The notes beneath the pieces are model-generated. The model was not told the origin of the DNA, searched no databases, and saw only the letters and a program-made list of their open reading frames with translations. Below are positions 1-9,173 of a DNA stretch of 64,000 nt, one piece after another. The translations under genes were made by a program, and so were the position numbers. Each line of letters opens with the position of its first letter. Within the stretch, counting starts at the first letter, position 1. The DNA is from Dokdonia sp. Dokd-P16 (GTDB lineage: Bacteria > Bacteroidota > Bacteroidia > Flavobacteriales > Flavobacteriaceae): the NCBI RefSeq assembly GCF_003095655.1, contig NZ_CP029151.1:2913001-2977000 (forward strand), given 5' to 3'.

Positions 1-2
1 AG

Positions 3-563
3 GCAGATAAAATAGCGGTAGTTCACGTTTCACGAGCACAAGATGCTTTTGATGCTCTCTCTAGTGGTGCAGATGGTCTCGTGCATATTTATAATGATGC
101 GCCTCTCACAGCAGCACAGCTCGCCATACTTAAGGAAGATGCAAACTTCTTTGTGATACCTACCATACTCACCACAGTATTGATTCAGCCTTTGTACTAC
201 AATAAAACAGCGGAAGAAACTGCCGAAATAGAAACGCGTCTCATCAAGGAAGTTAAGCGCTTATACGATGCAGGAATTCCGATACTAGCAGGTACGGATC
301 CGCCAAATGCCAATATTAATATAGGCAGCGATTTGTATAAAGAATTGGCTTTTTTCGCGAAAGCGGGATTACCCATAGAAGCAGTGCTCGCGAGTGCCAC
401 CTCATTACCAGCAGATAAGTTTTCTCTAGAGAACGTAGGTTATATAAAAGAAGGCTTTAAAGCAGATATGTTATTGCTTGATAAATCTCCTGTTGAAGAT
501 GTATTAAACATGAACTCGATAGCCAAAATCTGGAAAGAGGGCGTGCTTATCACACAAGAATAA
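3..563 (+). CDS. Amidohydrolase family protein, C-terminal part
   Basis: The frame is open from base 3 through the window edge, so the N-terminus lies upstream; the GTG at 81 is internal. The visible part has a metal-site type segment (GLVHIYNDAP), the GTD motif of the amidohydrolase barrel (ILAGTDPPN, the last metal ligand Asp), and the usual C-terminal composite-domain pattern (SATSLPADK, GYIKEGFKADMLLLDKSP). Members of this family, near imidazolonepropionase, hydrolyse cyclic amides or dipeptides; the substrate cannot be told from this fragment. A near-match of the window-wide palindrome lies in frame at 351-364 and encodes FAKA. The response regulator follows after 49 bp. Confidence 0.8.
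   Translation, partial: ADKIAVVHVSRAQDAFDALSSGADGLVHIYNDAPLTAAQLAILKEDANFFVIPTILTTVLIQPLYYNKTAEETAEIETRLIKEVKRLYDAGIPILAGTDPPNANINIGSDLYKELAFFAKAGLPIEAVLASATSLPADKFSLENVGYIKEGFKADMLLLDKSPVEDVLNMNSIAKIWKEGVLITQE
351..364. repeat. Near-match of the palindromic repeat
   Basis: TTTTTCGCGAAAGC, 12 of 14 bases of the core, with the left arm lost. In frame within the amidohydrolase gene (FFAKAG). It is 3.5 kb from the next copy, in phase with the spacing of the first half of the window. Confidence 0.5.
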
Positions 564-612
564 GGAATTAGTATTTTTACCTACATCAACAAAACCATCA
601 AATAACCAATCC

Positions 613-1371
613 ATGAACGTACTCATTATAGAAGACGAAAAACCATCTGCAAGACGCCTCAATAGAATGCTTGCCGAAGTAGGAGTTACTGTAAATGAAA
701 TGCTGCATTCTGTAGAGGAAGCTGTGGCTTGGTTTAAAACGAATACGCACCCAGATTTGATTTTTCTAGACATCCAACTTTCAGATGGATTGTCTTTTGA
801 GATTTTTGATCAAGTAGAGGTGAAGAGTGCTATTATTTTTACGACAGCTTTTGATGAATACGCGCTACAGGCTTTTAAACTTAATAGCGTAGATTATCTA
901 TTAAAACCTATAGACGACGAAGACCTTGAAAAAGCAGTAAACAAGTACAAGGAGCGCATGCCTAAGGCGCAAGATGTGTCACTCAACTTTGAAGACATCC
1001 GCAAGCTACTTGGCGCAACAGCAGTAGAACGTGAGTATAAAAAGCGATTTACAACTAAGATAGGGCAGCACATAAAAATGATTCCTATAGATGAGATTGA
1101 GTGTTTTTATAGTGAAAACAAAGGGACGTATGCCGGTACTATAGATGGACGTAATTATTTGCTGGATACCACACTCGAGTTACTAGAGAATGATCTAGAG
1201 CCTGAAACCTTCTTCCGCGTAAGCAGGAAGTTTTATGTAAATATTAATGCGATAGCAGATATCATAGCATACACAAACTCAAGATTAAAAATAAAGTTGA
1301 ACACTTGGAGCGAGCAAGAAATTATTGTGAGCAGGGAGCGTGTAAAAGACTTTAAAACGTGGATTGCTTAA
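613..1371 (+). CDS. LytTR-family response regulator
   Basis: 252 aa. The N-terminal receiver domain has the acidic pocket E7-D8-E9, phosphoacceptor D53 (LIFLDIQLSDG), T77/T78 and K98 (LLKPI). Residues about 145-250 form a LytTR DNA-binding domain (IGQHIKMIPIDEIECFYSE, then RVSRKFYVNINAI). Such regulators usually pair with a membrane histidine kinase of the LytS/YehU type; no kinase is adjacent on the downstream side. The stop codon shares TTAA with the stop of the convergent LETM1-like gene, so the two coding ends overlap by a few bases. Confidence 0.93.
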   Translation: MNVLIIEDEKPSARRLNRMLAEVGVTVNEMLHSVEEAVAWFKTNTHPDLIFLDIQLSDGLSFEIFDQVEVKSAIIFTTAFDEYALQAFKLNSVDYLLKPIDDEDLEKAVNKYKERMPKAQDVSLNFEDIRKLLGATAVEREYKKRFTTKIGQHIKMIPIDEIECFYSENKGTYAGTIDGRNYLLDTTLELLENDLEPETFFRVSRKFYVNINAIADIIAYTNSRLKIKLNTWSEQEIIVSRERVKDFKTWIA

Positions 1372-2561
1372 TCCTCAAGGTTTTCATTAAAAGCACTAGG
1401 TAGCATTGTTGGGATTAATCGCACGAGAATAGGAAGCAATAATCCGCCTCCTGGAAGTAAGAATACTGCCAGTGATGGTATGCTCTTGCAAATGTCAAGT
1501 AGCTGTTTTTTTACCACTTTGCGCTCTTCTTTAGATAAATCTCGCGTAGTAGACTGACCTAGTAAAATCACTAAGTCACGACTCTCTCTTATTTCTCTCA
1601 CAAGGCGATTGCTATTGCGTGAGATAAGATTGCCGACAGAAGAAGTCGTCTGACTATAAAAGTGCTTTATAGGATTACTGTATTTGAGATACGAAATCTC
1701 TGTGCCGTGCTCCGTCAAGAATGTTTTTACGGCAAGTACAGCATCTAGGTAACCTTTTTCATCAAGCCCCATAATCGTACAGAACTGCATGATAAATTCG
1801 CGCTCGTGCTTATCGATTTTCTCGTCATCCCATAGCGATAGACTACATAAATCTAGAAGGTATTGTTGCTCTAGAGGTTCGGTAATAATCTTGAGGTTAA
1901 TCTCAGAAACCTCGGTATGTGTGTGCTTTATGAGTTCGTTATAGCGTACAGAGCTTTCAAATAATTTTATAAGAAGCTTGTTATATTCATCCTTACTCTC
2001 CTTTTGTTGCAATGCCAGCCATATAGATTCTGTAAGAACAGCCTCTAGGTTTTTTGCATACTCATAAGGATCACCTTGAGTAATGAGATAGTGATCAAAA
2101 CTTAGGATATCTATAAAAACTAAGGCATTGGTAATCAGATGGCTAAAACTCTTCTGCAAGGCAGACTCATTAGTCTGCACCCGCTGGTGGATAATTTTCT
2201 CAACCTTAGAGGAAGCAGATTCATTACCCAAAGGGATTTTAATAAAGTACTGTTCCTTTTTATCTAACTGTCTATAAAATGAAACGATGGCTTCTAGGCA
2301 GTCTTCTTGTCTTGCATTTGCAATCGTATCGTAATACGTAAAAGCAAGAGCGTCAAAAAGGTTAATCTTTGTTTTCTCTTGTACCGTCCACTTAAGTTGT
2401 GACGATTCACTATCCAGCAAGGTATCTAGAGAGTGTCCATAGATAAAACCCTTGGCTCTTAGCGAGTCATAAAATGCACGCTCATCCATTGGGTTCTTAA
2501 CCAGATAGTCAAGAAGCTTTGGGAAATGTTTATTTATCCAGCCAGTGGCAGAAGGATTCAT
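1368..2561 (-). CDS. LETM1-related biofilm-associated type protein
   Basis: 397 aa. The C-terminal 60 residues carry the LETM1-like signature (LSKEERKVVKKQLLDICKS followed by a hydrophobic LLPGGGLLLPILVRLIPTMLPSAF-like stretch). A TerB-like helical segment precedes it (LWDDEKIDKHEREFIMQFC, about residues 245-270). In Bacteroidetes such proteins are named LETM1-related biofilm-associated; the molecular role is not established. One membrane-associated segment is likely near the C-terminus. It is convergent with the response regulator, with overlapping stop codons. Confidence 0.75.
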   Translation of the reverse strand: MNPSATGWINKHFPKLLDYLVKNPMDERAFYDSLRAKGFIYGHSLDTLLDSESSQLKWTVQEKTKINLFDALAFTYYDTIANARQEDCLEAIVSFYRQLDKKEQYFIKIPLGNESASSKVEKIIHQRVQTNESALQKSFSHLITNALVFIDILSFDHYLITQGDPYEYAKNLEAVLTESIWLALQQKESKDEYNKLLIKLFESSVRYNELIKHTHTEVSEINLKIITEPLEQQYLLDLCSLSLWDDEKIDKHEREFIMQFCTIMGLDEKGYLDAVLAVKTFLTEHGTEISYLKYSNPIKHFYSQTTSSVGNLISRNSNRLVREIRESRDLVILLGQSTTRDLSKEERKVVKKQLLDICKSIPSLAVFLLPGGGLLLPILVRLIPTMLPSAFNENLED

Positions 2562-2619
2562 AAGTGAGCTTATTTATAAAACGATAGTTATTCGAAATTT
2601 GCTAATTGTGAGCGTTGTA

Positions 2620-3861
2620 TTAAGCGTTCTTTTGTGCTGTGATTTCTGTAATTCGCACAATGACCTCAACGGCTTTCATCATACTTTCTACAGGTACATA
2701 TTCATATCGCCCATGGAAGTTATGGCCACCTGCAAAAATATTAGGGCAAGGTAATCCCATAAACGAGAGTTGTGATCCATCTGTACCTCCACGTATAGGT
2801 TTAATAAGTGGTTCTATGTCAAGAGACTTCATAGCTTCTTCTGCAATATCTACAATGTGCATTACAGGTTCTACTTTCTCGCGCATATTGAAGTACTGAT
2901 CTTTAATCTCTACAGTCACCACTTCTTTTTCTAGCTGTGCATTAAGCTCATCTGCTAGTTGGATCATCATTTCCTTACGTGCTTCAAAATGTCCTTTGTC
3001 GTGATCTCTTATGATATATTCTAGCGTAGTATTATCTACACTTCCAGTAATGTCATGTAAGTGAAAGAATCCTTCACGGTCAGAAGTGTGTTCTGGAGTT
3101 TCTAGTCTAGGTAAGCTGTTGATGTAGTCTGTAGCGATGTACATACTATTTACCATTTTACCTTTTGCATAGCCTGGGTGTACTATTTTACCTTCTATGG
3201 TAACCACTGCTCCAGCAGCATTAAAGTTTTCATATTCTAGTTCGCCTATCTGGCTACCATCCATCGTATAGGCCCATTCCGCACCAAATTTTTCTACATC
3301 AAATTTATGTGCACCACGACCTATTTCCTCATCTGGCGTAAAGCCTACGCGTATTTTTCCGTGTTTTACTTGAGGATTTGCAAGCAGGTATTTCATTGCT
3401 TCCATAATCTCAGTAATACCCGCTTTATCATCTGCACCTAGTAGCGTCGTACCGTCTGTTGTGATAATGGTTTGCCCTTTATATTGCTTTAAGTCGTCAA
3501 AGTATTCTGGCGATAACACGATATTCTGTTCCTTATTAAGAACAAGATCTCCACCGTCATAATTTTTCCAAATCTGCGGTTTCACGTCTTTTCCTGTAAA
3601 ATCTGGAGTCGTATCAAAGTGTGATATAAATCCTATAACCGGTACATCATGAGCTACATTGCTAGGTAGTGTCGCCATCACATATGCATGTTCATCTATC
3701 GTCACCTCACTCATTCCCATTGCCTCGAGTTCATCTTTGAGCTGTCTCGCAAGATCCCACTGGCACTCCGTACTTGGAGTGGTGTCACTGTTTGGGTCAC
3801 TTTCGGTATAGGTAGTTACGTAGCTTATAAATCTTTTAAGAAGTGCGTCTTTATCAATCAT
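2620..3861 (-). CDS. pepT: Peptidase T (tripeptide aminopeptidase)
   Basis: 413 aa, the usual length. An M20-family dizinc cytosolic enzyme that removes the N-terminal residue from tripeptides. Visible ligands and catalytic residues: H81 and D83 (SHFDTTP), D144 (LLGADDKAG), catalytic E178 with E179 (TPDEEIGRG), and the C-terminal zinc histidine in AGGHNFHGRYE. RGGTDGSQLSFMGLPCPN is also characteristic. It is divergent from pyrD; the 107-bp region between them holds a perfect 20-bp copy of the palindromic repeat. Confidence 0.95.
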   Translation of the reverse strand: MIDKDALLKRFISYVTTYTESDPNSDTTPSTECQWDLARQLKDELEAMGMSEVTIDEHAYVMATLPSNVAHDVPVIGFISHFDTTPDFTGKDVKPQIWKNYDGGDLVLNKEQNIVLSPEYFDDLKQYKGQTIITTDGTTLLGADDKAGITEIMEAMKYLLANPQVKHGKIRVGFTPDEEIGRGAHKFDVEKFGAEWAYTMDGSQIGELEYENFNAAGAVVTIEGKIVHPGYAKGKMVNSMYIATDYINSLPRLETPEHTSDREGFFHLHDITGSVDNTTLEYIIRDHDKGHFEARKEMMIQLADELNAQLEKEVVTVEIKDQYFNMREKVEPVMHIVDIAEEAMKSLDIEPLIKPIRGGTDGSQLSFMGLPCPNIFAGGHNFHGRYEYVPVESMMKAVEVIVRITEITAQKNA

Positions 3862-3877
3862 AATGGGTGGTTGTGAG

Positions 3878-3897
3878 TACGCTTTCGCGAAAGCGTA
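3878..3897. repeat. Palindromic repeat copy, perfect 20 bp
   Basis: TACGCTTTCGCGAAAGCGTA, its own reverse complement. It lies 17 bp upstream of the pepT start and 72 bp before the chosen pyrD start, in a divergent intergenic region. First complete member of the family described in the findings. Confidence 0.97.
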
Positions 3898-3941
3898 AAA
3901 ATCATCATTCAGTTCTGCTTCAAAAATACCTCTTTTTGGAC

Positions 3942-3949
3942 TATTTTTG
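3942..3949 (+). promoter_or_regulatory. Putative Bacteroidetes -7 box for pyrD
   Basis: TATTTTTG matches the TAnnTTTG -7 motif of Bacteroidetes sigma factors. Transcription would start about 7 bp downstream, leaving a short leader before the ATG at 3969. No clear -33 TTTG is seen, so this is tentative. Confidence 0.4.
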
Positions 3950-3968
3950 CACCACAGAAACGACCGAA

Positions 3969-5003
3969 ATGTACAAACTCCTCATACGCCCAATTCTCTT
4001 TTCCTTTGACCCAGAAAAAGTGCATTATTTTACCTTTAGATGGATAAAGCGATTGCACAAATTAGGACTCTCAGGACTTCTTAATCGTATGGGAAAGGTG
4101 GAAGACAAGCGACTAGAGCGCAAAGTGCTGGGACTTACTTTTAAAAACCCAGTAGGACTAGCAGCAGGTTTTGATAAGGATGCAAAGCTTTTTAATGAAC
4201 TAGGAGACTTAGGATTTGGTTTTATTGAGATAGGTACGGTTACTCCAAAGGCACAAGAAGGAAACCCAAAGCAGCGTCTGTTTCGATTAAAAGAAGATCA
4301 GGGGCTCATAAACAGAATGGGTTTCAATAATGGAGGAGTAGCAGAAGCGGTAACTCGATTAAAGTCTCGCAAGAATCATAACATTATCATAGGTGGAAAC
4401 ATCGGTAAAAACACCGATACCAAGCCAGAAGATTATACAGCCGACTATCTTACTTGTTTCCACGAGCTACATCCGGTAGTAGATTATTTTGTGCTCAATG
4501 TAAGCTGCCCGAATGTGTCTAGTCACGCAAAACTAAATGACAAAGATTATCTAGAGGAACTTATAGGGGCAGTGCAGCAAGCAAATAAGAAGTATGCAGT
4601 ACAGCGACCAATTGTACTTAAAATAGCCCCAGATCTTAATGATCAGCAATTAGATGAAATCGTAGCGCTTGTAAAAGAAACAGGTCTAGATGGTGTGATT
4701 GCAAGTAATACCTCTGTAAATAGAGAGGGATTAATAACCACAAATGCCCGTCTAGCAGAAATAGGCAACGGCGGACTAAGCGGTAAGCCAGTAACTGATC
4801 GTTCTACACGTGTGATTAAATACTTATCAGACAAGAGTAATAACTCATTCCCAATAATAGGTGTAGGAGGGATTCACTCTGCACAAGACGCTCTTGATAA
4901 ACTTGAGGCAGGAGCATCACTCGTACAACTATATACAGGCTTTGTATATGAAGGTCCAGGGTTAATTAAAGAGATAAATAACGCCATCTTAGCGAAAGGA
5001 TAG
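3969..5003 (+). CDS. pyrD: Dihydroorotate dehydrogenase, class 2 type
   Basis: 344 aa from the ATG at 3969. An upstream in-frame ATG at 3867 would add an unlikely leader that overlaps the repeat and the promoter-like motif. The N-terminal amphipathic segment ([20 protein letters not shown]) is the membrane/quinone-contact helix of class 2 enzymes, which oxidise dihydroorotate to orotate at the membrane. FMN-site segments are clear ([36 protein letters not shown]). Oddity: the catalytic-base position reads NVSCPN, with C180, where well-studied class 2 enzymes have Ser and class 1 have Cys. Confidence 0.95.
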   Translation: MYKLLIRPILFSFDPEKVHYFTFRWIKRLHKLGLSGLLNRMGKVEDKRLERKVLGLTFKNPVGLAAGFDKDAKLFNELGDLGFGFIEIGTVTPKAQEGNPKQRLFRLKEDQGLINRMGFNNGGVAEAVTRLKSRKNHNIIIGGNIGKNTDTKPEDYTADYLTCFHELHPVVDYFVLNVSCPNVSSHAKLNDKDYLEELIGAVQQANKKYAVQRPIVLKIAPDLNDQQLDEIVALVKETGLDGVIASNTSVNREGLITTNARLAEIGNGGLSGKPVTDRSTRVIKYLSDKSNNSFPIIGVGGIHSAQDALDKLEAGASLVQLYTGFVYEGPGLIKEINNAILAKG

Positions 5004-5101
5004 TACGTCACTGCCGTCTAGTAACTACACGCTAATCAATTCATACCATGAGGAATTCTCATAAACTTATTTTTGCTTCCATTGCCGTCATGCTTTTTGC
5101 C

Positions 5102-5209
5102 ATGAAACCTGATATCGCAACCTTTATCCCGCAATGGGCAAAGCTCGCTGCAGCAGGTCTTTTATTATTGCTAGGCTTTTACTCGATGTGGAAGGAACGA
5201 CAGTGGTAG
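5102..5209 (+). CDS. Possible small hydrophobic ORF
   Basis: A short frame of about 35 residues (starting MKPDIATFIPQWAK) with one hydrophobic helix (LAAAGLLLLLGFYSMW) and a basic tail, between pyrD and the LysE gene. An ATG at 5049 would give a longer, also membrane-like N-terminus, but by my count it is in another frame, so either the start is at 5102 or there is a frameshift. I do not recognise a family. Support is only hydrophobicity and position. Confidence 0.3.
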   Translation: MKPDIATFIPQWAKLAAAGLLLLLGFYSMWKERQW

Positions 5210-5265
5210 TGTTGTAGGCATCATGTTTTTTCTTATTTTGCGAGGACTAACTAACTAGTATTCCT

Positions 5266-5883
5266 TTGATAGAATCCATCATTGCTTTTCTAGCAGCAAC
5301 TGCTTTACTTGCGTTTTCGCCAGGGCCAGATAACATCTATGTACTCACGCAAAGTGTTGCAAATGGTAGTAAATCTGGACTAGCAACCACCGCAGGATTG
5401 ATTTCTGGATGTATTGTGCATACTACACTTGTTGCTTTTGGGCTCTCGGCAGTGATTGCTGCTTCGCCTTTTCTGTTTTTTGCAATTAAAACGGTAGGAG
5501 CAATGTACTTGCTTTATCTAGCCTTTAAAGTATACCGCAGCGATGCGTCTATTAATCTCGCAGATGGTGCTCCAAAAAAATCGTACACAGCCCTTTTTAA
5601 ACAAGGTGTGATTATGAATATTCTTAACCCTAAGGTGACCATATTCTTCTTAGCATTTTTCCCAGGATTCCTCTGGGATCCGGAAGGCAATACCGTATAT
5701 CAATTTTATGTATTAGGATTGCTATTTATGCTAGAATCCTTTGTCATCTTTGGAAGCATTGCACTCGTCGCAGGAAAAATCTCTCATGTACTACGCACTA
5801 ATAAGAACGCGGGTATTGTTTTAAAGTGGCTCCAGATTATCGTTTTTATAGGGATTGCTGTTTACATTTTTATAGACGGTTAG
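5266..5883 (+). CDS. LysE/RhtB family amino-acid exporter
   Basis: 205 aa with about six membrane segments. The N-terminal signature AFSPGPDNIYVLTQSVANG, with a glycine-rich loop (GLISGCIVHT), is typical of LysE/RhtB translocators, which export amino acids or related small metabolites by proton exchange. The start is TTG at 5266, the only codon giving the expected N-terminus (IESIIAFLAATALLAFSPGP). Its stop overlaps the stop of the convergent glucosidase by a few bases. Substrate unknown. Confidence 0.88.
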   Translation: MIESIIAFLAATALLAFSPGPDNIYVLTQSVANGSKSGLATTAGLISGCIVHTTLVAFGLSAVIAASPFLFFAIKTVGAMYLLYLAFKVYRSDASINLADGAPKKSYTALFKQGVIMNILNPKVTIFFLAFFPGFLWDPEGNTVYQFYVLGLLFMLESFVIFGSIALVAGKISHVLRTNKNAGIVLKWLQIIVFIGIAVYIFIDG

Positions 5884-7574
5884 TTTTCTAAACGATATAC
5901 AATAGCTTGCCATGGGCGTAGTGTGAATTCCTTAAAGGTTCTATCATCTATAATTTTATCATTTGAAATTACTTTGATCTTTCTGTTATAGCTTACAGAA
6001 AGTGGTAGCGAGAAATGCGCTGTATCTTCAGAGAAGTTTAAAAGCACTAAGAAACGCTCACTCTCTAGCGTGCGCGTGTAGCAATATATTTGCTCATCTT
6101 CAGCCTTGATGCACTTATAAGCTCCATAAACAAGCGCTGGGTACTTCTTACGTAAGGCAGTCATCTGTTTGAAGTAGGAGAGTGTAGAGTCTTTTTTATT
6201 GAGTTGGTCTTTTACACTCACACCTGTCTTGTAATCACTATTTACATTTATCCACGGAGTGCCGCTTGTAAATCCAGCGTTTTCTGTATTGTCCCACTGC
6301 ATGGGAGTGCGTGCATTTTCCCTAGCGGCATGTTGCTCGCTGTCCATAAAAGCCTCAAGATCTCCGCCTCTTTTCTTAACAGTCTCATATCTGTTAATCG
6401 TATTAATGTCCCGATAATCTTCTATGTCTGTAAAACGTACGTTAGTCATCCCAATCTCATCACCTTGATAAAAGTATGGAGTACCGCGCATGGTCAATAA
6501 AAATGTTTGAAGTAGTGTAGCGCTATTTCTCCAGTGTTCTGGAGTGTCATTACCCCAGCGGCTTACCGTTCTAGGGAAATCATGATTTGCTAGAAATAAT
6601 GATCCCCAGCCGGCTTTTGCAAATGCCGCATCCCAGTCAGTAAATACTTTTTTAAATTCAGGTAAGGAATAGCCGCCATCACGCATTTTAAATACTTCGC
6701 CAGGTGCACGATCTAAGCTCATAAGGTCAAAGTGGAAGAACATATCGATCTCCTTGCGGTCTTCATGAACAAAATCCAGTGCATCATCAATGCTTATCCC
6801 TGGGCCTTCACCTACCGTAAATGCGTCGTATTTTGAGACTACTTCATTATTGAGTTCGTTGAGGTATTCATGCACTTTTGGGCCATTTGCATAATATGCA
6901 ATGTATTCATGTGGTTCCTTTGCGTCAATTTCTGGGTAGGTGATGTCTTTGCTTATAAAGGGAATTACATCCATACGGAAACCATCTACTCCTTTTTGAA
7001 ACCAGAAGTGCATCATGTCATATACCTCTTGACGAACTTTTGGATTTTCCCATTTGAGGTCGGGCTGTTTTACGGCAAAGTAGTGTAAGTAATAAGCATC
7101 CGTTTGTTTATCGTATTGCCATGCATTTTCTTCTAAGTCAAAGTAGCTCCATCTTTTTGGAGGAGTACCTTTTTCGGCTGGCCACCAGTGGAAGTAATCT
7201 CGATAAGGATTATCACGAGAAGCCCTACTTTCTTTAAACCATTCATGCTCATCACTACAGTGATTTACCACAAGATCCATCACTAGTCGTAATCCTCTAG
7301 CTTTCATGCCAGAAAGCAACTCGTCAAAATCATCCATAGTTCCAAACTCGGCCATAATCTTTCGGTAATCACGTATGTCATAACCATTATCATCATTAGG
7401 AGAATCATAAATAGGGTTGAGCCAGATAATATCTACCCCTAGACTAGCGATGTAATCTAACTTTTCTATGATTCCACGCAAGTCACCTATACCATTACCT
7501 GTGGTATCTCGATAGGATCTAGGGTAAATCTGGTATACAATTCCTTCTTTCCACCATGTTTGAGTTTGCATCAT
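5880..7574 (-). CDS. GH13 alpha-glucosidase (oligo-1,6-glucosidase type)
   Basis: 564 aa, single GH13 barrel plus C-terminal beta domain. Nucleophile D202 (GFRMDV), acid/base E256 (FTVGEGPG), transition-state stabiliser in N330-H331-D332 (LANHDFPRTVSRWG), and conserved DLVVNHCSDEHEWF. Val directly after the nucleophile is the residue associated with alpha-1,6 specificity in this subfamily (Thr or Ala goes with alpha-1,4). No signal peptide, so probably cytoplasmic, releasing glucose from isomalto-oligosaccharides. Start chosen at the first of two ATGs (7574 and 7571). Divergent from pyrR. Confidence 0.92.
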   Translation of the reverse strand: MMQTQTWWKEGIVYQIYPRSYRDTTGNGIGDLRGIIEKLDYIASLGVDIIWLNPIYDSPNDDNGYDIRDYRKIMAEFGTMDDFDELLSGMKARGLRLVMDLVVNHCSDEHEWFKESRASRDNPYRDYFHWWPAEKGTPPKRWSYFDLEENAWQYDKQTDAYYLHYFAVKQPDLKWENPKVRQEVYDMMHFWFQKGVDGFRMDVIPFISKDITYPEIDAKEPHEYIAYYANGPKVHEYLNELNNEVVSKYDAFTVGEGPGISIDDALDFVHEDRKEIDMFFHFDLMSLDRAPGEVFKMRDGGYSLPEFKKVFTDWDAAFAKAGWGSLFLANHDFPRTVSRWGNDTPEHWRNSATLLQTFLLTMRGTPYFYQGDEIGMTNVRFTDIEDYRDINTINRYETVKKRGGDLEAFMDSEQHAARENARTPMQWDNTENAGFTSGTPWINVNSDYKTGVSVKDQLNKKDSTLSYFKQMTALRKKYPALVYGAYKCIKAEDEQIYCYTRTLESERFLVLLNFSEDTAHFSLPLSVSYNRKIKVISNDKIIDDRTFKEFTLRPWQAIVYRLEN

Positions 7575-7612
7575 TTTTTGAAAGTTGAGATTATAACGAA
7601 GTTAGTAATAGA

Positions 7613-7632
7613 TACGCTTTCGCGAAAGCGTA
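7613..7632. repeat. Palindromic repeat copy, perfect 20 bp
   Basis: TACGCTTTCGCGAAAGCGTA in the divergent region between the GH13 gene and pyrR, about 30 bp upstream of the pyrR -7 box. Confidence 0.97.
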
Positions 7633-7663
7633 ACAAACATTACCATCAATCCACAGAATTATG

Positions 7664-7671
7664 TAACTTTG
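7664..7671 (+). promoter_or_regulatory. Putative -7 box of the pyrR-pyrB operon
   Basis: TAACTTTG matches TAnnTTTG exactly. The start of transcription would fall near 7678, about 20 bp before the pyrR ATG at 7699, leaving no room for a Bacillus-type PyrR attenuator. No clear -33 element. Confidence 0.5.
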
Positions 7672-7698
7672 ACCCCCGAACAGATTTCGGAAAATTCT

Positions 7699-8238
7699 AT
7701 GAGCCAAAAAGTACTTCTTACTGCGACAGAGATTAACATCATTCTCAATCGTCTGGCTTGTCAACTCATTGAAAATCATACTGATTTTAAAAATACCGTT
7801 CTCATTGGGATACAGCCTCGCGGCGTTTATCTAGCAGAACGTATTAAAAAGTTGCTCACTACAGACTATGGCATTGAGGCTATTAAACTTGGTTATCTAG
7901 ACATTACATTTTATCGTGATGATTTTCGCCGTAGCGAGAAAACACTAGAAGCAAATAAAACCAAAATAGACTTTGTAGTAGAGGATAAGAAGGTGGTCTT
8001 TATAGACGATGTCTTGTATACTGGGCGTAGCATAAACGCTGCTCTCACTGCTGTGCAGAGTTTTGGGAGACCAGAAGAAGTAGAGTTATTATGTCTTATA
8101 GATAGACGTTTTTCTCGCCATTTACCTATACAGCCAGACTATAAAGGCCGTCAGGTAGATGCAATAAATGATGAACAAGTGAAGGTGTGCTGGGAAGAAA
8201 ATGATGGAGAAGACACCGTATATCTAGTAAAAAGCTAA
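7699..8238 (+). CDS. pyrR: PyrR bifunctional regulator / uracil phosphoribosyltransferase
   Basis: 179 aa from the ATG at 7699; the TTG at 7669 coincides with the promoter motif and is rejected. The PRPP-binding loop is VVFIDDVLYTGRSINAAL; GIQPRGVYLAERI and LIDRRFSRHLPIQPDYKGR are conserved PyrR segments. In Firmicutes PyrR binds pyr mRNA and also makes UMP from uracil and PRPP; in Bacteroidetes the RNA role is less clear. It is followed 5 bp later by pyrB, so it sits in a pyrimidine operon. Confidence 0.94.
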   Translation: MSQKVLLTATEINIILNRLACQLIENHTDFKNTVLIGIQPRGVYLAERIKKLLTTDYGIEAIKLGYLDITFYRDDFRRSEKTLEANKTKIDFVVEDKKVVFIDDVLYTGRSINAALTAVQSFGRPEEVELLCLIDRRFSRHLPIQPDYKGRQVDAINDEQVKVCWEENDGEDTVYLVKS

Positions 8239-8243
8239 CTATT

Positions 8244-9173
8244 ATGAGCGAGTTGAGTGTCAATCATCTGTTAGGTATCAAGTACATAAACGAGGCAGAT
8301 ATTGATCTTATTTTTAAAACGGCAGATCACTTTAAGGAAGTGATTAATCGCCCTATTAAAAAGGTGCCATCACTGCGTGATATTACTATTGCAAATCTCT
8401 TTTTTGAAAATAGTACACGTACAAAATTGTCTTTTGAGCTTGCAGAAAAACGTTTAAGTGCAGATGTAATTAACTTTTCGGCAGCAGCATCATCTGTAAA
8501 GAAAGGAGAAACGCTCATTGATACTGTAAATAATATTCTATCGATGAAGGTAGATATGGTTGTCATGCGACACCCTAATCCTGGAGCTGGCGTATTTTTA
8601 TCTAAGCATATCAAGGCAAGTATTGTAAATGCTGGAGATGGAGCACATGAACATCCTACACAAGCATTACTAGATAGTTATTCTATAAGAGAGCGTCTAG
8701 GTGAAGTTGCCGGTAAAAATGTGGTGATTGTAGGCGATATTTTACACAGTCGTGTTGCACTTTCAAATATATATGCACTAAAATTACAAGGTGCAAACGT
8801 AAAAGTATGTGGTCCAAGAACATTACTGCCTAAGTACATAGAATCACTAGGAGTAGAAGTAGAGCTAGACTTGCGTAAAGCACTTGAGTGGTGCGATGTG
8901 GCAAATATGCTCCGTGTGCAAAATGAGCGAATGGATATTAGTTATTTCCCTAGCACAAGAGAATACACACAGCAATACGGAGTAAATAAAAAGTTACTAG
9001 ATTCTCTAGATAAGCAAATTGTAATTATGCACCCAGGACCTATAAACCGTGGTGTGGAGATTACCAGTGATGTAGCAGACTCAGAACATGCAATCATCTT
9101 AGATCAAGTGCAAAACGGAGTAGCAGTGAGAATGGCAGTAATGTATCTACTTGCATCAAAAATCAAACAATAA
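8244..9173 (+). CDS. pyrB: Aspartate carbamoyltransferase catalytic subunit
   Basis: 309 aa. The carbamoyl-phosphate site S57-T58-R59-T60 (FFENSTRTKLSFELAEKRL) and the motifs MRHPNPGAG, GDGAHEHPTQALLD and MHPGPINRGVEI are all present. It condenses carbamoyl phosphate with aspartate in pyrimidine synthesis. It is 5 bp after pyrR, and its stop overlaps the next start (TAATG), so the operon is translationally coupled. No pyrI-like regulatory chain is present next to it. Confidence 0.97.
   Translation: MSELSVNHLLGIKYINEADIDLIFKTADHFKEVINRPIKKVPSLRDITIANLFFENSTRTKLSFELAEKRLSADVINFSAAASSVKKGETLIDTVNNILSMKVDMVVMRHPNPGAGVFLSKHIKASIVNAGDGAHEHPTQALLDSYSIRERLGEVAGKNVVIVGDILHSRVALSNIYALKLQGANVKVCGPRTLLPKYIESLGVEVELDLRKALEWCDVANMLRVQNERMDISYFPSTREYTQQYGVNKKLLDSLDKQIVIMHPGPINRGVEITSDVADSEHAIILDQVQNGVAVRMAVMYLLASKIKQ

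Noticed and set aside
7664-7698. PyrR-dependent attenuator in the pyrR leader
   Set aside because: With the promoter at 7664 the leader is only about 20 bases, too short for an anti-terminator/terminator pair.
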